Positions 8,942 through 16,625 of a DNA stretch of 64,000 nt are shown here, in pieces. The position numbers and the translations under genes were made by a program. Source of the stretch: Haematobacter genomosp. 1. Its GTDB lineage: Bacteria; Pseudomonadota; Alphaproteobacteria; Rhodobacterales; Rhodobacteraceae. The stretch covers positions 124,001 to 188,000 of the forward strand of contig NZ_NIPW01000007.1 in NCBI RefSeq assembly GCF_002196855.1. The letters run 5' to 3'. Each line of letters opens with the position of its first letter. Positions within the stretch are counted from its first letter, which is position 1. The notes beneath the pieces were generated by a model. The model was not told the DNA's origin and searched no databases. It worked only from the letters and a program-made list of their open reading frames with translations.

Positions 8942-10327
8942 ATGTCATCCATTGATTTTCCCGGCGGATCGGGCGCAGCGCGCGCCAGACCCCTGCCCAC
9001 CGGGCCCAGACCCGCCGTGGCCGAACCTGTAGTGGCATGGGCGGACATCCCCGGCGTGCATACGCCGGTCTCGGGCACCGCAGTCTCGGGCACCGCAGTC
9101 TCGGGTATGGCAGTGTCGGGCGACAAGGTCTCGGGCAGCGCAGTCCTGGAAGACGCGGTCTTGAGCAACCCAGTCCCGAGCGCTCTAGCCTCCGAAAGTC
9201 CCGCCTCGGACAGTCTCACAGCGGCGGTGCCGCGAAGGACGGGCTCTGACAGGACGGCTTCGGCCACAGCGCGCGCTCCTCAAAGCGCCGCGACCGGCGC
9301 GAGCGCCACCGGGGTGCAGCCCCGCGTCCGAACCGGCACCGCCGCGCCGCGCCTCTCCCCCGCCCGCGGTGCCGTTTTCCCTCGAACCGTGCAACCAGCC
9401 GTGGTGCTGTCCGGGCTTCTGTGGTTCGCCGCCGCGGCCCTGCTCGCCTTGTGGCCCGACCTGACGTTCCAGCCGCTGGGGCGGGAGCTGACGGCCCTGT
9501 GGCTTGGAACGGGGGCACTCCTGCTGCTGCTCGGCCTTGCGGGCGACCGGCTCGGGCGGGTAGGACGGTGGATGCGGGCGCGCGGGCCGTGGCTCTCCGC
9601 CATAGCCCTTTTCGCCGCGATCTGGACGGTGGTGACGGCCAAGACGGGCTGGCTTCCCCAGCCCTTCTTCCCCACGCCGCAGGCCATGCTGGAAGTGTTC
9701 CTCTACGACTGGCCGAAGATCCTGCACAGCGCCTCCTTCTCCGTCTGGCTGCTGGCCAAGGGGTTCTTCTTCGGGGCCATCGCGGGCTTTGCCATCGGCA
9801 TCGCCATGGGATGGTCACGGAAGGTCAGCTACTGGGCCACGCCGCTTCTGCGCTACATCGGGCCGCTTCCGGCAACGGCCTGGCTGCCGCTTGCGTTCTT
9901 CATCTTCCCGACGTCCGGTTCTGCCTCGGTCTTTCTCATCGCCTTCTCCACCGCCTTTCCGGTGGCGGTGCTCACCTGGTCGGGTGTGGCGGCGGTGAAC
10001 CGCGACTATTACGAGATCGCCCGTACCCTTGGCGCCTCCCCCCGGTTCCTGATCCTCAAGGTCGCGATACCGGCGGCGCTGCCGCATGTCTTCGTGGGCC
10101 TGTTCATGGGGTTGTCCACCTCCTTCGCAGTGCTGGTCGTGGCGGAAATGCTGGGGGTGGAGGCCGGTCTGGGCTGGTATCTGCAATGGGCGCAGGGCTG
10201 GGCGGCCTATGCCAACATGTATGGCGCGCTTTTCGTGATGGCGGCGATGTGCTCGGGCCTCATCACGCTCCTGTTCCGCATCCGCGACAGGGTTCTCGTC
10301 TGGCAGAAAGGAGTTGTCCGGTGGTAG
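8942..10327 (+). CDS. SsuC/TauC-like ABC permease with long repeat-rich N-terminus
   Basis: 461-aa inner-membrane permease, nearly twice the usual ~260 aa. The C-terminal ~270 residues are a normal sulfonate/nitrate permease: FPTPQAMLEVF, ATPLLRYIGPLPATAWLPLAFF, EIARTLGASPRFLILKVAIPAALPHVF, VVAEMLGVEAGLGWYL. Two to three extra hydrophobic segments lie at ~150-220. Residues 1-145 are a low-complexity Ser/Ala/Val/Gly/Pro leader with a degenerate five-residue repeat (VSGTA) at ~43-92. GAGAGGGA before the ATG at 8942 supports this start, but internal starts cannot be excluded. Its stop overlaps the ATPase start by 7 bases. Confidence 0.82.
   Translation: MSSIDFPGGSGAARARPLPTGPRPAVAEPVVAWADIPGVHTPVSGTAVSGTAVSGMAVSGDKVSGSAVLEDAVLSNPVPSALASESPASDSLTAAVPRRTGSDRTASATARAPQSAATGASATGVQPRVRTGTAAPRLSPARGAVFPRTVQPAVVLSGLLWFAAAALLALWPDLTFQPLGRELTALWLGTGALLLLLGLAGDRLGRVGRWMRARGPWLSAIALFAAIWTVVTAKTGWLPQPFFPTPQAMLEVFLYDWPKILHSASFSVWLLAKGFFFGAIAGFAIGIAMGWSRKVSYWATPLLRYIGPLPATAWLPLAFFIFPTSGSASVFLIAFSTAFPVAVLTWSGVAAVNRDYYEIARTLGASPRFLILKVAIPAALPHVFVGLFMGLSTSFAVLVVAEMLGVEAGLGWYLQWAQGWAAYANMYGALFVMAAMCSGLITLLFRIRDRVLVWQKGVVRW
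9068..9217 (+). repeat. 15-bp minisatellite encoding a VSGTA-like pentapeptide repeat
   Basis: About ten head-to-tail degenerate copies of a 15-base unit lie inside the N-terminal extension of the sulfonate permease gene. The first two units, GTCTCGGGCACCGCA, are identical. The following ones diverge progressively (VSGMA, VSGDK, VSGSA, VLEDA, VLSNP, VPSAL and so on). The period keeps the frame open, so the array expands or shrinks without frameshift. It is not the A(D/N)LXX pentapeptide-repeat family. Confidence 0.85.
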
Positions 10328-11127
10328 CCCATCAGAAGATCGGCCCCGGGGCATCCGCGGAGACCGCGCCCGCGGGCCGCCGGATCGAGGTATCGGGCGT
10401 CTCTCACCAATTCGATCTGGAGGGCGCGCCGCTTGCCGTGCTGGACGATGTGTCCTTCTCCGTCGATCCGGGCGCCTTCGTGGCGCTGCTCGGCCCCTCG
10501 GGCTGCGGCAAGTCCACGCTCCTGCGGCTGATCGCCGGGCTGGACCATCCCGCGGCGGGCCATATCCGCGTGGACGGGGCGGAGGTGGGCGATCCCGACC
10601 CCTCGCGCATCCTCGTCTTTCAGGATCCGACGCTTTTCCCCTGGCGAACGGTCTGGGCGAACGTGGCGCTCGGGCTGGAGGCGCAGGGCATCCTGAAATC
10701 CGAAGGCCACCGCGTCGATGCCGCGATCCGGCTCGTCGGGCTTTCGGGGTTCGAGGCCGCCTATCCGCATCAGCTTTCCGGCGGCATGGCGCAGCGCGTG
10801 GCGCTGGCCCGCGCGCTGGTGAACCGGCCAAATCTGCTGCTGCTCGACGAACCGCTGGGCAAGCTCGACAGCCTCACCCGCCTCGCCATGCAGGCGGAAC
10901 TGGTGCGGCTGTGGGAGCAGACGGGCCTGACCGCCGTCCTCGTGACGCATGACGTGGAGGAGGCGGTATTCCTCGCCCAGCGTGTGCTCGTCTTCGGCCC
11001 CCGTCCCGCGCGCATCGTGGCCGATCTGGCGGTGGACCTGCCCTACCCCCGCCGCCGTGGCGACCCCCGGCTCGCGGAGTTGCGCCACGAAGCGCTCGGC
11101 CATCTCGGGCTGGAGGCAAGCTGGTGA
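10321..11127 (+). CDS. SsuB/TauB-like sulfonate ABC transporter ATPase
   Basis: 268-aa cytoplasmic ATPase. Walker A GPSGCGKST lies at ~58-66, the Q-loop is LVFQDPTLFPWRTV, the signature is LSGGMAQRVALARAL, and Walker B is LLLLDEPLGKLD, followed by VLVTHDVEEAVFLAQRV. The start is a GTG at 10321, chosen because AAAGGAG lies at 10308-10314 with a 6-base spacing and the position overlaps the permease stop, as expected for coupling. There is no ATG near the point where homology begins. It completes the plus-strand sulfonate import operon. Confidence 0.88.
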   Translation: MVAHQKIGPGASAETAPAGRRIEVSGVSHQFDLEGAPLAVLDDVSFSVDPGAFVALLGPSGCGKSTLLRLIAGLDHPAAGHIRVDGAEVGDPDPSRILVFQDPTLFPWRTVWANVALGLEAQGILKSEGHRVDAAIRLVGLSGFEAAYPHQLSGGMAQRVALARALVNRPNLLLLDEPLGKLDSLTRLAMQAELVRLWEQTGLTAVLVTHDVEEAVFLAQRVLVFGPRPARIVADLAVDLPYPRRRGDPRLAELRHEALGHLGLEASW

Positions 11128-11162
11128 CCTCCCCGTTTCTTTCCCTCGTTTCAGGACATGCC

Positions 11163-11639
11163 ATGACCCTCCGTTTCGCAGCCGTCCCGGCGCTGCTGCC
11201 CGCGCTGCTGCTCGCGGCCCTGCCCGCCGCCGCCCATATCCATGCCTCCCCCGCACAGGCCGGCGCAGGCCAGACGGTGGAGATCGCGCTCGAGGTCGGC
11301 CACGGCTGCTCGGGCGCCGCGACGACCGCGCTCCGCGTGGCCTTGCCGGAGGGCCTCTCGAACATCCTGATCGCACCCCGGGTGGGGTGGCAGGTCGAGA
11401 CTCTGGAAGAGGGCCGCGTGACCGAGATCCGCTGGAGCGGCGGCCCCCTTCCCGACGGCACGAAGCAGAAATTCGCCTTTGTCGCGACCCTGCAAGGCGC
11501 AGGTGAAGCACAGGGCACGGGGGGAGGCGATCTGGTCCTACCGGTGGTGCAGGTTTGCGGCGACACGGTCGTCCGCTGGATCGACGGGCCGGACAGCGAT
11601 CACCCGGCCCCGCGTCTGCGCATCGCCCCCGGATCGTGA
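11163..11639 (+). CDS. YcnI-family periplasmic copper-related protein (DUF1775)
   Basis: 158-aa secreted protein. The signal peptide MTLRFAAVPALLPALLLAALPAAA precedes a mature N-terminus beginning HIHASP. In the YcnI family an N-terminal His of the mature protein takes part in copper binding, and the visible HIH fits that. The rest (VEIALEVGHGCSGAATTALRVALPEG, then VTEIRWSGG and the PVVQVCGDTVVRW end) matches DUF1775. The ATG at 11163 gives a clean signal peptide; a GTG at 11124 would overlap the previous ATPase and add a polar leader. The next real gene is a CopC-CopD fusion, the usual copper partner. Confidence 0.86.
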   Translation: MTLRFAAVPALLPALLLAALPAAAHIHASPAQAGAGQTVEIALEVGHGCSGAATTALRVALPEGLSNILIAPRVGWQVETLEEGRVTEIRWSGGPLPDGTKQKFAFVATLQGAGEAQGTGGGDLVLPVVQVCGDTVVRWIDGPDSDHPAPRLRIAPGS

Positions 11640-12232
11640 TCCCCTCTCCCGCATTACCCTGCCGGGGGCCAAGCTCCACCGCCGCGCCGCGCCCCCTCAC
11701 CCTCGCCGGGGAAGGCCAGGGCGCCCGGACAGGGCTTGCGGTTGTCCCGTCCTTTGCATCATCCTCGCCGCACCGAGCCCCGCTGTCGTCGCGATGCATT
11801 TCGTTCTCCTGCATTCTCTGGGAAAGCGGGTGCGGCCTCGCGCGGGGTTTTACGGTCGCTCTATCTCCTGCGCCTCTCCCCGAGACCGAATGCCTACGCG
11901 TCGCCGTGCCTCCATTTCTCCCACCTTATTGCGAAAGCGGGGGGCGGTCTCGCGCAGGCTTTTGCGGTTGTCCATTCTGCCGCATTACCTCCCCCGGAGC
12001 ACCTCACCGCCGCGCCGCGTCGCGGCCTCTCCTGCCTTCTGTGGGAAAGGAGAGGTCCGGTTCCCTGTGGCGCTTTTGCTGTCGCGCCATTTCCCGCCGC
12101 CTCCCTCGGGACCAAATCCTCCGCCGTCACGCCGCGCCGCCGTCTCTCCCACCCTCACCCGGAAAAGCCGGGTCCGGTTTCCTATGGGTTTTTCCAGTCG
12201 CTCCCTTCCGTTGCCCTTCCGTGATCCACCTC
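11640..12232. other. Non-coding spacer filled by five degenerate repeats
   Basis: About 590 bases between the YcnI-like gene and the CopC-CopD gene. Long open frames cross it in two plus frames, but they only reflect high GC and the repeat structure; their translation has no recognisable domain. It is occupied by the ~110-bp repeats described separately. No Shine-Dalgarno sequence is obvious before the downstream gene. Confidence 0.55.
11671..12225. repeat. Five degenerate ~110-bp direct repeats
   Basis: Units begin near 11671, 11771, 11885, 12001 and 12111. Each has a start like CACCGCCGCGCCG, then a block resembling GGGAAAGCGGG(T)GCGG, then TCGCGC-GGGTTTT-CGGTCGC, then a C/T-rich tail with CCTCCC. 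The copies differ at many positions but keep order and spacing (~100-116 bases). The last unit contains a small hairpin, ACCCGGAAAAGCCGGGT. Their identity is unknown; they could be an old tandem duplication of a regulatory or structural element. Confidence 0.65.
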
Positions 12233-14050
12233 ATGCTCGCTGATCCCCGTCCCCGGCCTGTGTCCCGCCGCCTGCACCTTGCCGCCCTGCTCCTGCTTGG
12301 CCTGCTGTTGCCTGTCCTTCTTCCGGGGCGGGCCGAGGCCCATGCAGGGTTGATCTCCGTCACGCCTCCCGACGGCATGGTGCTGGAGGCCGCGCCCTCC
12401 GAAGTCACGCTCACCTTCGATGAGCCGGTGCGCCCGCTGGTGGCGCGGCTGACCGCGCCGGACGGGAGGACGGTGCTGCTGGAAAACGCCCATGTGGACG
12501 GCGACCGGGTGACCTGGCCCCTCCCCGTGCTGCCGGGCAAGGGCAGTCATGTCCTCTCCTGGCGCGCGACGGCCGCGGACGGTCACGCCCTGTCCGGTGG
12601 AACGGTGTTTTCCATTGGCGAGGCAAGCGGCGGGCCGCCTGTGGAAACCGGCACGCCGCTGGCCACCCGCCTCGGCCTCTGGATCTCGCGAGCGGGGTTG
12701 CTGGCCGCAACGCTGCTCGCCGTGGGGGGGCGCGTTTTTGCGGCCTTCTCCGGCGGGGGGCGCTGGGGGACGGGCAAGAGCGTGGCGTTGCTCGGCCTCG
12801 GGCTTCTGCCGCTGGTCGCCGGGTTTCAGGGACTGGACCTGCTGGGCCTGCCCCTCGCCGCCCTGCTGACCGCCCCGCCCTGGGCAGAGGCGATGACCGG
12901 CCCGGCAATGCTCGCCTCCGGCCTGACAGCGCTGGCGCTGCTGGTCTCGCTTGCGGGCGGGATTCGCGGTGGCGCTGCCGCCCGCCGGAGTCGCGCGCAC
13001 CATGTCCCCCCCGCCGGACCACAGGAGGAGGCGCGGCGCGCGGAAGCCCCGGCTCCCCGGAGGGCGTTCGCCCGGCTGACGTCTCCGTCCGGTCCTGACA
13101 CGTCCACCCCTGACGCGTCAGGTTACGACGGGTCCAACCCTCCTGGCCCCCGCCGTGACAGACAAGCCGCCGCCCCTGCGGACCGCGGGGCAGCGGAAAC
13201 GGCCTGCAGCCCCATCCGTCGCGCGGAGCGCGCGTCCTCACTCCTTGCTCTCGCGCTGACCATGGCGGCGGCTGCGGTCACCGGACATGCCGCCACGGCC
13301 CCGCCACAGCTGCTCATGCGCCCCGCCGTGGCGCTGCATGTGCTGGGGGCGGTGCTGTGGCTCGGCATGCTGCTCCCCCTCGCCGCAAGCCTCCGGGCGG
13401 GGGAGGCCGTTCCCCTTCGCCGCTTTTCCGTTGCAGCGCCGGTTGTCGTGGCGCTCCTGGTAGCCAGCGGCGCAGCCATTGCAACGGTGCAACTCGGCCG
13501 GGCGGAGGCGCTGTTCACCACCTCTTACGGCAAAGTGCTGCTGGTGAAACTGGGACTCGTCCTCGCCATGCTGGGGCTGGCGGCGCTGAACCGGTTCCGC
13601 TTTTCCGCCTGCCCCCAACACCTTTGCCGCAGCATCGCCGCAGAGGTGGTGCTGGGCCTTCTGGTGATCGCCACGCTGTCGCTCTGGCGCTTCACCCCGC
13701 CACCCCGGTCCCTGCCGCTGCCTGTGATGCCTGCGGTTCAGCAGATCGCCTTTGCGGGTAGCGACGGCCTCTCCGCCCGGCTGACCGTCGCGCCGGCCGT
13801 GGCCGGACCGGTCACGGTCGTGGTGGACGATGTGCGACGCGCGGGCCAGCGCTTCGCCCCGCAAGGGCTCCACATCGAATTCTCCAAGCCCGCCTATGGC
13901 CTCGGCCCGTTCGGACAGGATCTGCACCTTGGCCAGCCGACCCGTTTCGTCCTGCCGCTCGACGGGTTCTGGGTCGTCCGCCTGACGCTGCGCCTGTCGG
14001 ACTTCGAAAACCGCGAAGCGAAGGAGATCGTCACCCTGACCCCGGGTTGA
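12233..14050 (+). CDS. CopC-CopD fusion copper resistance/uptake protein
   Basis: 605-aa protein. A signal peptide (LHLAALLLLGLLLPVLLPGRAEA) is followed by a CopC domain beginning HAGLISVTPPDGMVLEAAP, where the first mature His is a classical Cu(II) ligand, with TFDEPVRPL and WRATAADGHALSGG further on. A multi-helix CopD membrane domain follows from ~residue 145 (LGLWISRAGLLAAT through LHVLGAVLWLGMLLPL and GKVLLVKLGLVLAMLGLAALNRF). A proline-rich linker at ~255-320 splits the membrane part. CopC binds periplasmic copper and CopD is thought to move it across the membrane. The ATG at 12233 places the signal peptide correctly; a GTG at 12221 is possible. A ~100-residue soluble tail ends the protein. 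Confidence 0.88.
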   Translation: MLADPRPRPVSRRLHLAALLLLGLLLPVLLPGRAEAHAGLISVTPPDGMVLEAAPSEVTLTFDEPVRPLVARLTAPDGRTVLLENAHVDGDRVTWPLPVLPGKGSHVLSWRATAADGHALSGGTVFSIGEASGGPPVETGTPLATRLGLWISRAGLLAATLLAVGGRVFAAFSGGGRWGTGKSVALLGLGLLPLVAGFQGLDLLGLPLAALLTAPPWAEAMTGPAMLASGLTALALLVSLAGGIRGGAAARRSRAHHVPPAGPQEEARRAEAPAPRRAFARLTSPSGPDTSTPDASGYDGSNPPGPRRDRQAAAPADRGAAETACSPIRRAERASSLLALALTMAAAAVTGHAATAPPQLLMRPAVALHVLGAVLWLGMLLPLAASLRAGEAVPLRRFSVAAPVVVALLVASGAAIATVQLGRAEALFTTSYGKVLLVKLGLVLAMLGLAALNRFRFSACPQHLCRSIAAEVVLGLLVIATLSLWRFTPPPRSLPLPVMPAVQQIAFAGSDGLSARLTVAPAVAGPVTVVVDDVRRAGQRFAPQGLHIEFSKPAYGLGPFGQDLHLGQPTRFVLPLDGFWVVRLTLRLSDFENREAKEIVTLTPG

Positions 14051-14669
14051 CCCCCATTCCCGCGGAAGCCGCTCCCCGCTTCCTCCAATCCCGGCGCTCT
14101 GGCCGCGCATGGGAGGGATCCGCGGGAAGTCACGACACCTTCGCGATACCCGGGGATCTGTCCGCACGCAGGGGCAGGGAATTGTCGCTCGCTCTCCACT
14201 CGCGGGACGGGCCAGTCTATCCGCACGCAGGGCATGCAGGAAAGAGGAAGCACGGATACCCCGAAGCGTAGCGTCATCTAGGTAGGCCGGGGATAAGGCC
14301 ATGGCCCCATGCGTCCGGGATGGTCGCGGATCGCTCGGCACGCAGAGGGACAGACCCTACCCACTCCCCGTTGCGGCCCGGACCCTTGTGATCTTGCCCC
14401 GTGCGTAAGGACGAGCCTTTCTGCCACCCGCCGGTCGTGGGAGGGATCGGAGCAGTCCGTAGAGGTGACAAAGGTTCGCTTGCGCGGGAGCACCAGCCGA
14501 ACCCCTGAGTTCCGGCCTGGGCGGCTCGCATTTCGCAAGGACGAGGAACACGGGGAAAGCAGCTTCAGGCGGAACTCCCCCCGGTGCATTCGACGAATAC
14601 GCCACCCGCCTGTTGGCCGATGCCCACCGATTCCCGGAAGGCGCGTATGACCCGCAACCGCACATACCG
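14051..14669. other. Non-coding gap after the copper genes
   Basis: About 620 bases with no supported gene. It begins with a ten-base inverted repeat (TTCCCGCGGA at 14057-14066 and TCCGCGGGAA at 14119-14128) directly after the CopC-CopD stop, possibly a large transcript-end structure. A 13-base direct repeat TCCGCACGCAGGG occurs at 14161-14173 and 14220-14232. Short open frames on both strands have no recognisable content. Confidence 0.45.
14057..14128 (+). terminator. Possible large hairpin at the end of the copper operon
   Basis: Perfect ten-base arms TTCCCGCGGA and TCCGCGGGAA enclose ~52 bases that themselves contain partly complementary C-rich and G-rich stretches. The position, starting 7 bases after the stop codon, fits a transcript-end structure. 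There is no T tract, so an intrinsic terminator is not established. Confidence 0.3.
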
Positions 14670-15272
14670 CTAGTTCAGCGGGATGGCATTCCCTGTCTTG
14701 CCGGACTGATAGAGCGCCGACAGCCGGTCATATTCCTCCGCGATCGCCCGCGCCCGCGACTGCAAGGTCGCGCGCTCGTCCTGCGGTGCCTCGGCGATCA
14801 GCCGGGAGATGGCGCGCGACTGCCAGAAGGCGTTCTCCCGCGCGTATTCGCCGGGGCCAAGGGTGAAGACCTCCTTCAGGATGCGCAGATCATGCGGGAT
14901 GGCAAAGGCATCGCGACTGTCCTCATGGCTGAAGAAATAGAAGAAATTGTCGAACCCTGTCCATGTGATCGCCGAGAGGCACATGGAACACGGCTCATGC
15001 GTGGACAGAAAGATCAGGTCGCGGGTGTCGGGACGGTCCTCCTCCGGCAATTCGTAAAACAGCTTCAGCGTATGGACCTCGCCATGCCAGAGCGGGTTGG
15101 CCGTCTCGTTGTTCGTGCCCGCGATGACGAGCCGCCCCGTCGCCTTGTCGATCAGCGCGGCGCCGAACACCTTGTTGCCCGCCGCCACTCCGGCACGGGT
15201 GAGCGGCAGGATATCCCGCTCCATCACCGTCATCAGCAGATCGGCCAGATCGGGCCGGTTCATGTCGGACAT
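14670..15272 (-). CDS. Zinc-dependent nucleoside/base deaminase family protein
   Basis: 200-aa member of the cytidine/deoxycytidylate deaminase superfamily. The zinc site is seen as HGE at 63-65, where the common form is HAE, and PCSMC with Cys95 and Cys98. The proton-shuttle glutamate is Glu65. FGAALIDKATGRLVIAGTNNE is the usual strand before the active site. The ATG at 15272 follows GGAGGAG. It is downstream of a truncated DapA-family gene and an RraA-family gene on the same strand. The substrate could be a purine, pyrimidine or other amino-substituted ring; nothing here decides which. Confidence 0.75.
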   Translation of the reverse strand: MSDMNRPDLADLLMTVMERDILPLTRAGVAAGNKVFGAALIDKATGRLVIAGTNNETANPLWHGEVHTLKLFYELPEEDRPDTRDLIFLSTHEPCSMCLSAITWTGFDNFFYFFSHEDSRDAFAIPHDLRILKEVFTLGPGEYARENAFWQSRAISRLIAEAPQDERATLQSRARAIAEEYDRLSALYQSGKTGNAIPLN

Positions 15273-15393
15273 TCGCTTCTCCTCCACCTTGGGCGGCAGG
15301 AAAGCATGAATCCCCGGGAAGACGCCACCCCTGCGGAGAAGGGTTTCGGCTACGCCTCCCTCACCCTCCCGACGGCATGGTCGCATCCCAGCC

Positions 15394-15906
15394 CTACCAG
15401 CCGACCGTCATGAGCCGCTGGATCATCGGCACCGAGAGCACGACCGAAAGGGTGAGCGGATAGTCCTGCAAGGCCCATGGCGTCTCCGGCCCTATCGCCT
15501 CGACGGCGTTGCGGAAATGGGCGGCGATCTGCTCGTCCGAGCGCAGCCCGGCATGACCGGCGACCATGACACCCGCAGCACCCAGATCCATCGCCTCCTT
15601 CGCCAGCGCTCCCATCGCTGCGAAGGACGGGTTGGACACGCCGACCACGACCGGCACGCGGGAGCGGGTGATGACCCGGCGCGCGATCTCCCGGCTTTCC
15701 TCCGGGGTGAGCTTCTGGGCCTCCCCCATGATGCCAAGGATGGTGATCCCCGTCGCGCCCGAGTCCTGATAGAAGTCCGTCAGCCGGTCGAGGCTGTCCC
15801 AATCCACGGAAAGGTCGGCGTGGAAGGGGGTCGCGGCGATCGGGTAGATGCCCTTGGTCTCGGCGTTGAAACCGAGGGCGGGCGCGGTCCGATCCTGTGC
15901 GTTCAT
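15394..15906 (-). pseudogene. Truncated dihydrodipicolinate-synthase-family protein
   Basis: 170-codon remnant of a DapA/NAL-family aldolase that is normally ~300 aa. The N-terminal half is well preserved: GIYPIAATPFHADLSVDWDSL, SGATGITILGIMGEAQKLTPEE, RVPVVVGVSNPSF, DLGAAGVMVAGH and ALQDYPLTLSVVLSVPMIQRLM. The protein then stops before the strand that carries the Schiff-base lysine (the IGxKE/LKHED region), so catalysis is impossible. No continuation of the family sequence is found in any frame of the ~120 bases before the deaminase gene, so this looks like a deletion. The start overlaps the RraA stop by 4 bases, indicating a former working operon. Confidence 0.82.
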
Positions 15907-16625
15907 GCCTTTGCTCCCCGGAAGGCCGCATATCGCGCCTGCGTTTCCTCGTTCATCGGGTAAAGGCCCGGCAGCGGCACGCCCCGGTCGATCTCGGTCA
16001 TGATCCAGGCTTCCTGCGCCTCCTGCTCGGGCGCCGCGGCCAGCACATCGTCCAGAAGGGCTGCGGGGATGACGACAGCGCCGTCATCGTCCACCACGAT
16101 GATGTCGTCGGGAAACACTGCCACACCCCCGCAGGCGACCGGCTCCTGCCAGCCCACGAAGGTCAGAGCGGCGACGGAGGGCGGCGCCGCGATCCCGCTG
16201 CACCAGACGGGCAGGTCCGTGCCCAGAACGCCCGCCGCATCGCGCAGCACCCCGTCAGTGATCATCGCGGCAACCCCGCGCTTCCGCATCCGGGCACAGA
16301 GAATATCGCCGAAGATCCCCGCGTCCGCCACGCCCATGGCATCGGCAACCGCGATGCAGCCCTCCGGCATCGCCTCTATCGCCGCGCGGGTGGAGACCGG
16401 TGAAGCCCAGGAGGCGGGCGTGGCCAAATCCTCCCGCGCGGGCACGAAGCGAAGGGTGAAGGCGCGCCCGACGGTCCGGGGCTGGCCCGCACGGATCGGC
16501 CGGGTGCCCCGCAGCCAGACATTGCGCAGCCCCTTCTTCAGCAGGACGGTGGTCAGCGTCGCGGTGGATACGCCTTTCAGCGCGTCCACCACGGAAGGAT
16601 CAAGCGGAGCAGTATCGGCGGCCAT
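15903..16625 (-). CDS. RraA/HMG-aldolase family protein (first copy)
   Basis: 240-aa protein of the RraA-like/4-hydroxy-4-methyl-2-oxoglutarate aldolase family. Visible motifs are ADAMGVADAGIFGDILCARMRKRGVAAMITDGVLRD, in which the Arg-Asp pair is the conserved metal/pyruvate-binding signature of aldolase members, and DDIIVVDDDGAVVIP. The ATG at 16625 follows AAGGAG. Members of this fold are either class II pyruvate aldolases or, in gamma-proteobacteria, RNase E inhibitors. The metabolic context (DapA-family remnant, deaminase) favours an aldolase or related enzyme. It shares only family-level similarity with the second copy near 26.2 kb. Confidence 0.8.
   Translation of the reverse strand: MAADTAPLDPSVVDALKGVSTATLTTVLLKKGLRNVWLRGTRPIRAGQPRTVGRAFTLRFVPAREDLATPASWASPVSTRAAIEAMPEGCIAVADAMGVADAGIFGDILCARMRKRGVAAMITDGVLRDAAGVLGTDLPVWCSGIAAPPSVAALTFVGWQEPVACGGVAVFPDDIIVVDDDGAVVIPAALLDDVLAAAPEQEAQEAWIMTEIDRGVPLPGLYPMNEETQARYAAFRGAKA

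Noticed and set aside
9061-9220. CRISPR-like array
   Set aside because: The period is 15 bases without spacers and lies in a coding frame; it is a minisatellite.
9421-11127. Long upstream extension of the SsuB ATPase (start at 9421)
   Set aside because: The extra ~300 residues read the permease gene in the wrong frame; a GTG with AAAGGAG at 10321 is the real start.
10207-11814. 535-codon minus-strand open frame across the SsuB and YcnI-like genes
   Set aside because: Low-complexity Arg-rich translation, no domain, overlaps two supported genes.
11555-12232. Upstream extension of the CopC-CopD protein through the repeat region
   Set aside because: It would place ~226 residues before a clear signal peptide and overlap the YcnI-like gene; the frame is open only by composition.
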